Numbered from the stretch's first letter, positions 8,222 through 17,217 are shown. The stretch: 64,000 nucleotides of DNA from Halorubrum sp. CBA1229 (GCF_003721435.2 NZ_CP054585.1:1364001-1428000); one strand, 5' to 3'. Notes: generated by a model not told the origin, from the sequence alone. Numbers and translations: made by a program.

Positions 8222-9268
8222 CTACACCCAGTCGATCGCCGGCGAGAGGTCGATCGGCACCGACCCCTTTCGATACCCCTCCACGTGCCCGTCCGGGCGA
8301 GCGCGGAGGACGACCGCCGGTCGGTGCCGGACATCCGGTTTAGCGTCGCGGACCGCGGCCCAGTCGTCCGCGGGGAAAGAAGTGCAGTCGACAAGCAGCG
8401 TGACGCCGCCGCCGTGCGCCTCCAGCTGACCGCTCGTCTTGGTCTCGGCGGTGTCCCGGACCGCTGCGACGGGGCCGCTGGCGGATCGATTCGAGGCGGG
8501 CTGCGGGCGCGTCACCTCGACGAGTGACGCGTTCCCGGTGTCCGGGTCGGTCGCTCGGAAGTCGAGCGAGTGGCCCGTCGTCACCTCGATCTCGGGAGTC
8601 ACGTCGTAGCCGGAGTCGGTGAGGATCCGGGCCGCGGTGAACTCCGCGATCGTCGCGCTCATCCGCACGAGGTCGAGCGACGACGACGTGCCGAGCTTGC
8701 CCGCCATCGTCGCCCGGTAGTCGTCGAGCGTCCCCGGTCGGAGCGTCTCCTCGACGAACGCCGTCCCCTCCTCGCGGGTCGCGTCCGGGAATCCGGCGGC
8801 GTGGTCGCGGAAGAACGCCCGGGTCGTCTCCGCGCCGTCCTTCGAGCAGAACACGGGCAGGAAGTACCAGGAGACGTGCGGATACGCCGCGAGCCACGGC
8901 TCGTCCTCGTGGAGGCCCGCGAGCAATTCCCGCTGAACCCAGCGGGAGACCGGGTACGCCACCTCGTCGAAGCCGTACTTGTCCGTGCGCCACAGCTCGC
9001 TCGGCGTCTCCGTGTTGCCGATCCAGTACCCGGCCGGGCCGCCGTCGGCGCCCGGCGGGGGATCGTCGTCGTCATCGGTCCAGCAGAACAGGGCGAACGA
9101 GCCGTCGTCCATGTCGAACCGCCGCGCGTCGTATCCCGGCGGAGCGCTGAACCACGGGTCGCTCGCGGTCGCCCCGAGGTTGTCGTCGAGCGGCCGTTCG
9201 AGCTGCGAGCGGACCCGGTCGGCGCTCCACCGGCCGGGAGCGCGCCTGAATCGGAGCGGTTGTGCCAC
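8222..9268 (-). CDS. DUF5784-like protein, possible nuclease fold
   Basis: A 348-residue haloarchaeal protein resembling DUF5784. The preferred start is GTG at 9268 ('VAQPLRFRRAPGRWSADRV'); the open frame back to 9367 is low-complexity and overlaps a promoter. The N-terminal half is Trp/Tyr-rich ('DPWFSAPPGYDARRFDMDDGSFALFCW', 'PWLAAYPHVSWYFLPVFCS'). The C-terminal third ('ARILTDSGYDVTPEIEV', 'HSLDFRATDPDTGNASLVEVTRP') looks like the helix-strand-D...ExT core of PD-(D/E)XK nucleases, with Thr in place of the usual Lys. That fold assignment is my inference. No signal peptide or membrane segment. Confidence 0.75.
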   Translation of the reverse strand: MAQPLRFRRAPGRWSADRVRSQLERPLDDNLGATASDPWFSAPPGYDARRFDMDDGSFALFCWTDDDDDPPPGADGGPAGYWIGNTETPSELWRTDKYGFDEVAYPVSRWVQRELLAGLHEDEPWLAAYPHVSWYFLPVFCSKDGAETTRAFFRDHAAGFPDATREEGTAFVEETLRPGTLDDYRATMAGKLGTSSSLDLVRMSATIAEFTAARILTDSGYDVTPEIEVTTGHSLDFRATDPDTGNASLVEVTRPQPASNRSASGPVAAVRDTAETKTSGQLEAHGGGVTLLVDCTSFPADDWAAVRDAKPDVRHRPAVVLRARPDGHVEGYRKGSVPIDLSPAIDWV

Positions 9269-9408
9269 GGCGGTGCTACCGGGCGCCGGGTCTAATCGGT
9301 TCCGGTGACACGGACGCGACGCGCCCCCACCGCGCGTCGAAGTCGTTTCGACAAACTGACATTTCACCGATACATATATGTCTGATTACTTCTAAGTCAA
9401 GCTGTGCC

Positions 9409-9582
9409 ATGTCAATAGGTGCCTATGACGAGGCCGAACACGAGCGTCGCGAGCGGAAGACCAGCGAAGTCGACGCCGACTTCGACGCCGAGCGGCCGGA
9501 GTACTCCGGGTCGCTCACGTACGACTCCGGCGACTCCGCGGAGGCACTCCTCGACAAGTTCCAAGAGCTACAGGACGAGTGA
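9409..9582 (+). CDS. DUF5786-like small acidic protein
   Basis: 57 residues: 'MSIGAYDEAEHERRERKTSEVDADF', then 'GSLTYDSGDSAEALLDKFQELQDE'. It matches the haloarchaeal DUF5786 pattern: M-S-x-G-x-Y-D-E at the start and a G-x-(L/V)-x-(Y/F)...LLDKxQE tail. TACATATATG at 9371-9380 is a strong TATA box about 30 bases before the ATG, giving a leaderless or near-leaderless promoter. Function unknown. Confidence 0.82.
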   Translation: MSIGAYDEAEHERRERKTSEVDADFDAERPEYSGSLTYDSGDSAEALLDKFQELQDE

Positions 9583-9645
9583 GACGGCGAGTCACCGCTT
9601 TTCTGCGGATCGATTCCGTTCCGAACGGGCGGCCGGCGAGTCCGG

Positions 9646-10314
9646 TCAGGTCAACGCGATGGCGATCGAACAGACGACCGCGACCGCGAGGACGTGGCCG
9701 ACGACGGCCCCCAGTAGGATCGGTTCCTCGAGGAGAAACGGGACGAGCACCAGCTGGAGCGCCGAGAAACCGATGTTCTCCGCGTCGAGCCGCCTCACCT
9801 GAGCCGTCTCGCTCGGACCGAGGTCGACGTTGACCGCCCGCCACAACGCGACGACCGCGCTCCACCACGACGTGCCGATCCGGTAGGTGAGGTCCCAGAG
9901 GATCAGCAGCGTGAGGTACACCACCGGGATCGGCGGGTCGGCGCCGAACAGGCGGTCGAGCAGGGTCCCGTCCCACGCGATCATGTACGTGAGCAGCGCG
10001 ATGAACGCGAGCACGCCGAGCACGATCTCGATGCTCGACCCGAACAGCAGCCGCTTATGCTCGGGCGGCGTCGAGAGTCGACGGTTCGCGGCGCCGAGCC
10101 GATGCATCTCGACGCTGCCGATCGCCGCGACGAGGACGGCGACCGTCCCGGCGACGACCGCGTCCCACAGGCCGTAGTACCAGCCGAGCGCGACCACGCC
10201 GACCTGGAACAGCAGGAACTGGATCGCGACCGCGAGCGCGCGGGAGATACCGAGACCCGGGATTCCCCCCACGAGACTTTCGTACACCCACGTCTCGCCG
10301 TAGTTCCGGCTCAC
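9646..10314 (-). CDS. Haloarchaeal polytopic membrane protein
   Basis: 222 residues with about five hydrophobic segments (for example 'ALAVAIQFLLFQVGVVALGW', 'DAVVAGTVAVLVAAIG', 'IEIVLGVLAFIALLTYMIAW' and the C-terminal 'ILLGAVVGHVLAVAVVCS'). It begins with the conserved-looking 'MSRNYGETWVYESLVGG'. The start is GTG at 10314, overlapping by 4 bases the stop of the upstream epimerase-like gene, so the two are translationally coupled. No transporter signature recognised; function unknown. Confidence 0.72.
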   Translation of the reverse strand: MSRNYGETWVYESLVGGIPGLGISRALAVAIQFLLFQVGVVALGWYYGLWDAVVAGTVAVLVAAIGSVEMHRLGAANRRLSTPPEHKRLLFGSSIEIVLGVLAFIALLTYMIAWDGTLLDRLFGADPPIPVVYLTLLILWDLTYRIGTSWWSAVVALWRAVNVDLGPSETAQVRRLDAENIGFSALQLVLVPFLLEEPILLGAVVGHVLAVAVVCSIAIALT

Positions 10315-11261
10315 AGATCGGCCTCTAAATCGGTCGCCGGAACCCCGTCAGTCGAGTCGTCCCGACGAGGCCGGTCGATCGCCCGCGCGACGGCGACCTC
10401 GAAGGGCGTCTGTTCGATCGGAACCAGGTCGCGGATGCGGTCGTCCTCGACGATCACGGTGTTCCGGAGCCCCTCGACGAGCGAGCGGGCGAGGTACGGG
10501 TTCACGTCGGTCACCAGCCGGAGCCACTTGGCCGACAGCTCCGGGCTCAACACCGGCACCCGGATGATCCACAGCTTGTGCCCGAGCTGTCGGCGGGTCC
10601 GGCGGAGGATCTCCGCGTACGTCAACACGTCCGGGCCGCCGATCTCGAAGGTGTCGTCGCGCGTCTCGGGGACCCCGAGGACGCCGGTGAGGTACCCGAC
10701 GACGTCGTCGATCGCGATCGGCTGACAGAGCGTGTCGACCCACTTCGGCGTCGTCATCACCGGGAGTCGGCTCGCGAGTCCGTGGATGACCTCGAAGCTC
10801 GCGCTCCCGGCGCCGATGATGATCGCCGCCCGGAGCGTGGTCAACGCCGGGCTACCCGTCGACAGGATCCGCTCGACTTCGCGGCGGGAGCGGAGGTGTT
10901 CGGAGAGCTCTTCGCGGTCCTCCCCGAGACCGCCGAGGTAGATCACGCGGTCGACGCCGGCGTCAGACGCGGCGTCGACGAAGTTGGTCGCGCAGTTGCG
11001 GTCGCGCTCCTCGTAGCCGGGACCGCCGTCCATGGAGTGAACGAGGTAGTAAGCGGCGTCGACCGGGTCGCCGTCGATCTCGAACGCCGGCGGGAGCGTG
11101 TCGGGCTCCAAGAGATCGCCCTCGACGACGTGGACCCCGGCGGGCGGGGCGTAGCCGTCGGCGTCGCGGACCAGGGCGACGACCTCGTGACCGCGGTCGA
11201 GGAGCGTCGAAACGAGCCGGCTCCCGACGAACCCCGTCGCGCCGGTGACGAGCACGCGCAT
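10311..11261 (-). CDS. NAD(P)-binding epimerase/NmrA-like protein
   Basis: 316-residue Rossmann-fold protein of the atypical SDR class. 'MRVLVTGATGFVGSRLVSTLL' carries the glycine-rich dinucleotide motif (7-13); 'VVEGDLLEPDTL' and 'RVIYLGGLGE' follow in the usual order. The catalytic YxxxK is not obvious, as in NmrA-like and 'complex I assembly/YbjT' groups that bind NAD(P) without classic epimerase chemistry. It is coupled to the membrane protein gene downstream (stop and GTG overlap), hinting at a membrane-linked redox or lipid role; this is inference. Confidence 0.82.
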   Translation of the reverse strand: MRVLVTGATGFVGSRLVSTLLDRGHEVVALVRDADGYAPPAGVHVVEGDLLEPDTLPPAFEIDGDPVDAAYYLVHSMDGGPGYEERDRNCATNFVDAASDAGVDRVIYLGGLGEDREELSEHLRSRREVERILSTGSPALTTLRAAIIIGAGSASFEVIHGLASRLPVMTTPKWVDTLCQPIAIDDVVGYLTGVLGVPETRDDTFEIGGPDVLTYAEILRRTRRQLGHKLWIIRVPVLSPELSAKWLRLVTDVNPYLARSLVEGLRNTVIVEDDRIRDLVPIEQTPFEVAVARAIDRPRRDDSTDGVPATDLEADL

Positions 11262-11384
11262 ACCGATCCCTCGTGTGGAACGACCATAAGCACACGCCAC
11301 GACTCGCGGGCGCGGTCGGAGACTGCGGACCCTCCCGTCGCCGGGACCGATCCCTAAAAGAGGCCGCGCGGTGCTCGTTGGGAC

Positions 11385-12305
11385 ATGCACGCAGGCGAGT
11401 ACGAGCCGGTCCGCGGGGTGTCGGACCTGTACGTCCACGACACCGGGATGTTCGACACCGACGAGTACGGGGCCGTGTACGTCTACGACGCCGAGCGCCC
11501 GGTCGTGATAGACACGGGGACCGGCGTGAACAGGGAGGCGCTGTTCGAGACGATCGACGAGATCGGGATCGGCCGGGAGGAGCTCGCGTGGATCCTGCCG
11601 ACCCACGCCCACCTCGACCACGCGGGCGGGGCGGGCCACCTCGCACGGCGCTACCCGAACGCGGAGGTCGTCGTCCCTGAAAAGGGGGTGCGACACCTCG
11701 TCGACCCGGGGGCGCTCGTCGCCGGGACGAAGTCCGCGGTGGAAGACCAGTGGGAGTACTACGACGAGCCCGAGCCGATCCCCGAAGACCGGATCTCGGG
11801 ACTCGCGGAGGGCGACCGGATCGACCTCGGCGATCGCGAGCTGATCGTCCACGAGGCGCCGGGGCACGCGCCCCACCACGCGATCTACCACGACCCCGAC
11901 GCCGACGTCGTCTTCTCGGCCGACGCGGCGGGGATCTACGTCCCGGCGGTCGACGGGATCGAGCCGACGACGCCGCCGCCGCAGTTCGACCTCGACCAGT
12001 GTCTCGCCGACGTCAGGACGATCGAGGAGATCGACCCCGACTACCTCTGTTTCGGCCATTTCGGCCCTCGCGAGTACGAACCGGAGCTGGCCGGCGAAAT
12101 CAAGCGCGCGTACGTGGAGTGGGTGGAGGCGATCCGGGAGAAGCGCGCGGAGCTCGGCGACGACGATGCGGTCGTCGAGCACTTCGAGGCGGCGAGCCGG
12201 GACGTGGAGTTCTGGAACCCCGAGCGCGCCCGCGCCAACGCGAGCCTGAACGTCCGGGGCGTCCTCGCGTACCTCGATTACGTCGCGGACGAGGACGGCG
12301 ACTGA
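11385..12305 (+). CDS. MBL-fold metallo-hydrolase
   Basis: 306 residues. The metallo-beta-lactamase metal motif is 'THAHLDHAGG' (about 73-82, HxHxDH), with a third-site His in 'EAPGHAPHHAIYH', a bridging Asp in 'VFSADAAGIYVP' and a final His in 'CFGHFGPREYEP'. The domain is complete and followed by a C-terminal helical extension. Relatives include glyoxalase II-like and general thioester or lactone hydrolases; the substrate is unknown. A TATA-like 'CCCTAAAAG' (11351-11359) sits about 28 bases before the ATG, so the gene is probably leaderless. Confidence 0.88.
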   Translation: MHAGEYEPVRGVSDLYVHDTGMFDTDEYGAVYVYDAERPVVIDTGTGVNREALFETIDEIGIGREELAWILPTHAHLDHAGGAGHLARRYPNAEVVVPEKGVRHLVDPGALVAGTKSAVEDQWEYYDEPEPIPEDRISGLAEGDRIDLGDRELIVHEAPGHAPHHAIYHDPDADVVFSADAAGIYVPAVDGIEPTTPPPQFDLDQCLADVRTIEEIDPDYLCFGHFGPREYEPELAGEIKRAYVEWVEAIREKRAELGDDDAVVEHFEAASRDVEFWNPERARANASLNVRGVLAYLDYVADEDGD

Positions 12306-12371
12306 CGCTCGTCGCCCGTCGCCGCCGACGGAAACCTCCTAAAGCCCGCGTCACCTACCGTCGAGTTATAA

Positions 12372-12977
12372 ATGGGCATCTTCGACACGATCCGCGCCGT
12401 GCTCGGGACGAGCGCCGAGACGGACGCGACCCGCGAGGCCGACCCCGAGGACCTCTTCGGGATGTCGACCGCGTACATGACGATGGAGGCCGACCTCGGC
12501 TACGACCACTGCGGGGAGGCCGCGCTCTGCTTCTCCGGGGTCGACAGCACCCGCTTCGACGACGCCGTCGAGACGGTCGAGGCCATCCTCGAAGCCGGCG
12601 AGATCGAGACCGGAACGGGGTTCCACCGCCACGAGGACGACCACGGCTACCAGTGGTTCGTCCTCGAGGACGACGACCCCGAGGACCTCGTGACCAGCGT
12701 CCACTTCGCGGCCGACCAGTTCATCGAGGAGGGGTTCGGATCGCGGCTGCTCGCGGCGGTTTTCGGCTTCGAACGCGGAGAGACGGACGCCTACTGGATC
12801 TACTCCTTCCGGCGCGGCGCGTACTACCCCTTCTCCCCGAAGGGGACGAGCGACCGGAACCAGCAGGTCGAGTTCAAGCTCCAGTCCGTCCTCGACGGGG
12901 AGCTCGGCCTCGAAGACGACGAGTCGTACTGGTACCCGCTGTGGCCGGACGCGTCCGGGAAGCGGCCGTGGGAATGA
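12372..12977 (+). CDS. PspA-associated protein PspAB
   Basis: 201 residues: 'MGIFDTIRAVLGTSAETDA', then 'EDLFGMSTAYMTME', 'CFSGVDSTRFDD' and the C-terminal 'YYPFSPKGTSDRNQQVEFKLQSVL', ending in 'YWYPLWPD'. This matches the PspAB family, which accompanies phage-shock-type PspA proteins in actinobacteria and archaea and is linked to envelope stress. No pspA is next to it here, so the functional link is by family only. 'GTTATAAAT' directly precedes and overlaps the start codon. The next gene follows after a 4-base gap. Confidence 0.85.
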   Translation: MGIFDTIRAVLGTSAETDATREADPEDLFGMSTAYMTMEADLGYDHCGEAALCFSGVDSTRFDDAVETVEAILEAGEIETGTGFHRHEDDHGYQWFVLEDDDPEDLVTSVHFAADQFIEEGFGSRLLAAVFGFERGETDAYWIYSFRRGAYYPFSPKGTSDRNQQVEFKLQSVLDGELGLEDDESYWYPLWPDASGKRPWE

Positions 12978-12981
12978 TCCG

Positions 12982-13551
12982 ATGAGCGGGTCGACAGCGG
13001 GGGAACCGAACGACGGCGCCGGTACCGACTCCTCGAGCAGGGAGTACCGCGACCGCGACGCCCTGAGAAAGCGAGTGTTCCGGGGTGTCGCCGTACAGAC
13101 CGCGGCGCTCAGCGCTGCCGTCCACCTGCTGTGGGCGTGGCCGCGGCTCGGCGACCCGGCCGATCCGCGACCGTACGTGTTCCTGCTGGGGGGCGCGTTC
13201 ACCGTCGCCGTCGCGGTCGCGACGCTGCGCGCGCCGGAGTACCGGCGCCTGTACGCGCTCGGTGCCGGCACCCTCGCGGCGTTCCTCCTCGGCTACGTCG
13301 GGTGGTACGGCGCCGCGACTCCGGCGGCGCTCGCGAGCGATCCGCTGGCGATCGTCGCGAAGGGCGCGGAGCTCGTCGGCGTCGGCGCGTTCCTCGTCCT
13401 CTACCGACTCGCCCCGCCGACGGGCGTCGTGCTCGAACGGCGGCAAGAATCGACCACCGAGGGCGACAATCCCCCCGGGGATGACGAACCTGCGGCGAGT
13501 AACGAACCTACAGCGAGTGACGAACCCGCCAACGGACGGTCCGACTCATGA
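12982..13551 (+). CDS. Small four-helix membrane protein
   Basis: 189 residues. A hydrophilic 30-residue N-terminus precedes four hydrophobic segments: 'VAVQTAALSAAVHLLWAW', 'VFLLGGAFTVAVAVATL', 'LYALGAGTLAAFLLGYVGWY' and 'ELVGVGAFLVLYRLAPP'. The cytosolic-looking tail is acidic and repetitive (ASNEPTASDEPA). Located 4 bases after pspAB and overlapping yigZ by 4 bases (ATGA), so the three form an operon. Function unknown; the pspAB linkage suggests an envelope role. Confidence 0.75.
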   Translation: MSGSTAGEPNDGAGTDSSSREYRDRDALRKRVFRGVAVQTAALSAAVHLLWAWPRLGDPADPRPYVFLLGGAFTVAVAVATLRAPEYRRLYALGAGTLAAFLLGYVGWYGAATPAALASDPLAIVAKGAELVGVGAFLVLYRLAPPTGVVLERRQESTTEGDNPPGDDEPAASNEPTASDEPANGRSDS

Positions 13552-14183
13552 CCGACGACGCCTATCTGACGGTCGCGGAGCCCGCGACCGCGACGTTCGA
13601 GGTCCGAGGATCGGAGTTCCTCGGGCACGTCGCCCCGGTCGACACGGTCGACGAGGCAGAGGCGTTCATCGAGCGCGTCGGCGACGAGTACGACGACGCG
13701 ACCCACAACGTGCCGGCGTACCGGGTGCCGGCCGGGGCGGCGTCGGAGCGGACGCCCGGGAGCGGTCCCATGCTCCGCGAGTACTCCTCCGACGACGGCG
13801 AACCCTCCGGGTCGGCCGGGAAGCCGGCGCTCAACGTCCTCCAGCAGCGCGAGATCCGCAACGTCGTCGCGGTGGTGACTCGCTACTACGGCGGGACGAA
13901 CCTCGGGGTGGGGGGGCTCGCCCGCGCCTACTCGCGGGCGGTGAAAGAGGGAGTCGACGAGGCCGGCGTCGTCGAGGAGCGGCCGCACCGGCGGCTGGTC
14001 GTCGAGACCGCCTACGACGACTCCGGGACCGTTCGGGGCGTGATCGAGTCGGCCGGCGTCGAGTTCGACGCCGACTACGACGAGCGCGTGCGGTTCGACC
14101 TGCGCGTCCCGACAGCCGAGGTCGACGACCTGGTCGAACGGCTCAACAGCGCGACGAGCGGACGGGTCGAGATCGATCGGTAG
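13548..14183 (+). CDS. IMPACT/YigZ family protein
   Basis: 211 residues with the UPF0029/IMPACT N-terminal domain: 'EVRGSEFLGHVAPVDTVDEAEAFIE', 'DATHNVPAYRVP', 'SDDGEPSGSAGKPALNVLQQ' and the signature 'VVAVVTRYYGGTNLGVGGLARAYSRAV'. A ferredoxin-like DUF1949-type C-terminus follows. Eukaryotic IMPACT regulates the kinase GCN2; bacterial YigZ relatives have been linked to ribosome and protein turnover. The role in archaea is unsettled. Coupled to the upstream membrane-protein gene. Confidence 0.9.
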   Translation: MTDDAYLTVAEPATATFEVRGSEFLGHVAPVDTVDEAEAFIERVGDEYDDATHNVPAYRVPAGAASERTPGSGPMLREYSSDDGEPSGSAGKPALNVLQQREIRNVVAVVTRYYGGTNLGVGGLARAYSRAVKEGVDEAGVVEERPHRRLVVETAYDDSGTVRGVIESAGVEFDADYDERVRFDLRVPTAEVDDLVERLNSATSGRVEIDR

Positions 14184-14373
14184 ACCGGGAAATGGACGGC
14201 GAGTAGGACTCGGACGGCGAACAGGCGACGGAGTCGAAACGGAGGGGTCCCACGGCGGTGCGTCGCGCTCCCGCCCAGTGCGCCGCGGGCAGCGCTCACG
14301 TCACGGGCGGAGTTGGAGGCGGTATCCGATTTGAACGTCGGGCCGATCGGACCGGATAAGCAGGCCGCGACCG

Positions 14374-16011
14374 TTACGCGAACTTCCGGACGGTCATCTC
14401 CAGCGTGTCGAGGTCGAGGATGGGCGCGTACCCCGCGTCGGGGTCGATGTTGACGGATTTTTGGAAGTCGGTCTGGGCCTGCCAGCAGCCGGAGTTGACC
14501 GCGAGCACGTTGTGGTACTTCCCCCACCCGAGCTTGTGAACGTGGCCGGTGTGGAACACGTCCGGGACGTCCTGGATGACGAGGTAGTCGCGCTCCTCCG
14601 GAGCGACGCGGGTGTGCCCGCCGAACTGCGGGGCGACATGCCGCTTTTTTAAGAGCTGGTACATCGCTTTATGAGGCTCGTCGTAGCTCGCTTTCTCCTC
14701 GGGGAGCTCCGCGATAACCTCGTCGAGAGAGACGCCGTGGTACATCAGCACGTCGACGCCCTCGACGCTGACGGTGGCGGGGTTCGAGACCACCTGCGCG
14801 TCGTGGACGTCGAGGATGTCGCGGATCTCGTCGTTGAACCCGGGCTGCGGCTCCGCGAGCCGGACCGCGTCGTGGTTGCCGGGGATCATCACGATCTCGG
14901 TGTCCGCCGGGACCTCCTTGAGGTGTTCCGAGAACGCCTCGTACTGGTCGTAGATGTCGACGATCTCCAGCTCCTCGTCCTGATCTGGGTAGACGCCGAC
15001 GCCCTCGACCATGTCGCCAGCGAGCAGGATGTACTCGACCGCCTCGGCCTCGGGCGTGTGGAGCCAGTCAGTGAAGCGGTGCCACGCCTCGGCCATGAAC
15101 TCGTCGCTGCCGACGTGGACGTCGGAGATCAGCGCGGCCTGGACGTGGCGGTCGGCCGCGCCGGTCCGGTGGGTTCGCGGGACATCCGGGAAGTGCAGCG
15201 AGTCGGCGAACAGGATTCCGGAGTCGTCGGCGAGGGTTCCCTCGACGGCGACGCACTCGTCCATCAGGATCTCGTCGACGACGTCGGCGAGCCCCTTGTC
15301 TTTCATCACCAGCGCCGGGAAGGTGCCGGTGGTGTCCTCGAGCTCGACGAGCCAGTGGCCGGACTTGGTCGAGCGAACGTCGTTGACGAGCCCGATCATC
15401 GCGGCGTCGCTGCCGCCGGGCATGTCCGCGATCGCCTCCGCCGGACGGTGGTTGACGCGGCCCCGAAGGATCTTCGAGAGGCGCTCGTAGCGGTCGCGGA
15501 ACGTCCGGACGAAGTCGGCGTACTCGCCGGTCCCGGTGCTCCGTCCGGTCATGTCGTTGCCGACCTCGAGCTCTCGGAGCTCCGGGTCGCGGTCGGGGCT
15601 CCGGGAGGGTCCGTCCTCGCGGCTCCGGTCGCGCTCGCCGCCGGGCTCCGCGGAGCCGCGATCGGAACGCTCGTCGGTCGATGCGACGCGGTCGGTTCCC
15701 CCGGACCCCTCCGTTTCGACTGGAGATCCTCCGGTTGGAGGGTCTGCGTCGGGGGTTGAGTCCGTCGAGGGTCCGGAGTCGACGCCGGAACGGGCCGGCG
15801 TCTCGGAGTCGGCGACGCCGTCCGAACCGACCGCCGCGCGGACCTGTTCGGCGGTGATGCGGAGGGCGTCGTCCGGCGCGCGGTCGACGGCGCGTTCGAG
15901 GGCCGTCGCGGAGTCAGGGGCGCTCGCCAGCAGGGTGACCGCCTCTCGCTCTGCGTTGTATCCCCGCCTGGCGAGCTCCTTGACGATTCGGGCGTTCGAC
16001 TCCAGCGGCAC
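14374..16011 (-). CDS. polB: DNA polymerase D (PolII) small subunit DP1
   Basis: 545-residue exonuclease subunit of the archaeal replicative polymerase D. The N-terminus 'VPLESNARIVKELARRGYNAEREAVTLL' is followed by a disordered Ser/Asp-rich linker, an OB fold ('GHWLVELEDTTGTFPALVMKDK') and a calcineurin-like phosphoesterase domain: 'LISDVHVGSDEF', 'LLAGDMVEGVGV', 'VMIPGNHDAVR', 'MYHGVSLDE', 'FHTGHVHKLG'. All metal ligands are visible. I chose GTG at 16011 because the family starts with this sequence and a TATA-like TTTTGA lies about 27 bases upstream; a TTG at 16038 is the only longer option. Sits with orc1 in the classical origin neighbourhood. Confidence 0.94.
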   Translation of the reverse strand: MPLESNARIVKELARRGYNAEREAVTLLASAPDSATALERAVDRAPDDALRITAEQVRAAVGSDGVADSETPARSGVDSGPSTDSTPDADPPTGGSPVETEGSGGTDRVASTDERSDRGSAEPGGERDRSREDGPSRSPDRDPELRELEVGNDMTGRSTGTGEYADFVRTFRDRYERLSKILRGRVNHRPAEAIADMPGGSDAAMIGLVNDVRSTKSGHWLVELEDTTGTFPALVMKDKGLADVVDEILMDECVAVEGTLADDSGILFADSLHFPDVPRTHRTGAADRHVQAALISDVHVGSDEFMAEAWHRFTDWLHTPEAEAVEYILLAGDMVEGVGVYPDQDEELEIVDIYDQYEAFSEHLKEVPADTEIVMIPGNHDAVRLAEPQPGFNDEIRDILDVHDAQVVSNPATVSVEGVDVLMYHGVSLDEVIAELPEEKASYDEPHKAMYQLLKKRHVAPQFGGHTRVAPEERDYLVIQDVPDVFHTGHVHKLGWGKYHNVLAVNSGCWQAQTDFQKSVNIDPDAGYAPILDLDTLEMTVRKFA

Positions 16012-16128
16012 GACAGTCGAGAGGAGTGTGCGGCTCAAAACGGTTCCGGAGGACAGGTCCGCCGTCCGCCGGGCGGACGGGAGCTGTGACCCGGAAGCTT
16101 ATCACCGAAACCCGTCAACCCGAACGTA

Positions 16129-17217
16129 ATGGACGAAGGGGATCGGCCGGAGACAGACGGTGATCCGGCCGAGCGAAGCGGGGCGTCGGGCGCGAGCGGA
16201 GACGACCGCGACGAGACGGACTCAGTCGCCGCGTCCGAATCGGCCGACGCGTCCAAATCGACCGACGATCCCGAACCAGTCGACGATCCCGAGAGGACTG
16301 ATGGGACCGAACAGTCGAATAGATCCGGACAGATAGACGAGCCCGACCCGATTGATACCCCCGAGACGGTCGAACCGTCCGAGGGAGGAGGAGTTTCGGG
16401 AGACGACGACCGCGGGAGTGGATTCGCGGAGCGAACTCGCGAGGGGCCGGCTCCAACCGAAACGAAGGGGCTCGCCTATCGGTTCCGTCACGACAAGGAA
16501 GGCGCGTTGATGTGGATCCGGGAAATGCTCTCCAGCGTCGCAATCGTGCTGGTGATCGGGCTGATCCTGTTCGGAATTAGCGGGGTGTGGCCGCCGATGG
16601 TCGCGGTCGAGTCCGGGAGCATGGAGCCGAACATGGAGGTCGGCGACCTCGTCTTCGTGACGGAGCCCGGGCGGCTCGCGCCCGACGCGGCGAACAACGA
16701 CGTCGGCGTGGTAACGTACGAGGACGGGCGGGCCGCCGATTACCGGACGTTCGGATCATACGGGTCAGTGGTGATATACCGGCCGCCGGGACGGACGGCC
16801 TCACCGATCATTCACCGGGCCATGTTCCACGTCGAGGAAGGTGAAAACTGGTACGACCGGGCCGACGACGAGTACCACGGCGCGGCGGGGTGCGCCGACC
16901 TAAGGCACTGTCCGGCCCCCCACGACGGGTTCATCACGCTCGGCGACAACAACGGCGCGTACGACCAAGCCAACGGGCTCGCGCCTCCGGTCAAGGCCGA
17001 GTGGGTGACCGGCGTCGCCCGGGTTCGCGTCCCGTATCTCGGATACGTGCGGCTGATCGCGAGTGGGCAGGCGGAGCTGAGCGACGTGCTCGCGACGACC
17101 GTCGCGGCGGAGGCGGTCGATAGGGTGGGTGAAACCGAGGACTCCGCGGCCGCGAGCGATGAGTTCTCGAAGCCCACAGTTTCGGGTGGAGGTTCGATCG
17201 CGAGCGCGTCCGCGTGA
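16129..17217 (+). CDS. Type I signal peptidase (Sec11-like)
   Basis: Removes signal peptides from Sec-exported proteins at the membrane. 362 residues. A 110-residue disordered acidic N-terminus is followed by one membrane segment ('MLSSVAIVLVIGLILFGISGVW', about 130-155). Next come box B 'VESGSMEPNMEVGDLVFV' (catalytic Ser near 162), box D 'SPIIHRAMFHV' (catalytic His near 227, which replaces bacterial Lys in archaea) and box E 'FITLGDNNGAYDQ'. An ORB-like sequence lies inside the coding region (16451-16472). Divergent from DP1. Confidence 0.92.
   Translation: MDEGDRPETDGDPAERSGASGASGDDRDETDSVAASESADASKSTDDPEPVDDPERTDGTEQSNRSGQIDEPDPIDTPETVEPSEGGGVSGDDDRGSGFAERTREGPAPTETKGLAYRFRHDKEGALMWIREMLSSVAIVLVIGLILFGISGVWPPMVAVESGSMEPNMEVGDLVFVTEPGRLAPDAANNDVGVVTYEDGRAADYRTFGSYGSVVIYRPPGRTASPIIHRAMFHVEEGENWYDRADDEYHGAAGCADLRHCPAPHDGFITLGDNNGAYDQANGLAPPVKAEWVTGVARVRVPYLGYVRLIASGQAELSDVLATTVAAEAVDRVGETEDSAAASDEFSKPTVSGGGSIASASA
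16451..16472 (+). other. ORB-like sequence inside signal peptidase gene
   Basis: CTCCAACCGAAACGAAGGGG followed by CT resembles the origin recognition box seen in the origin itself (CTCCAGTTGAAACGAAGGGG at 19909-19928): 17 of 20 positions are identical, including the whole GAAACGAAGGGG half. It encodes 'APTETKGL' in a low-constraint part of the protein. Whether Orc1 binds here is unknown. Confidence 0.5.

Noticed and set aside
14230-14250. GAAACGGAGGGGT as an additional ORB
   Set aside because: Only the GAAACGnAGGGGT half is present; the upstream TTTCCA/TCCA half is missing, so I kept it out of the ORB list.
14300-14345. tRNA-like fragment (GTTCAAATC on the minus strand) between yigZ and DP1
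   Set aside because: The flanking bases do not form a 5-bp T-stem, and no acceptor, D or anticodon arm is found.
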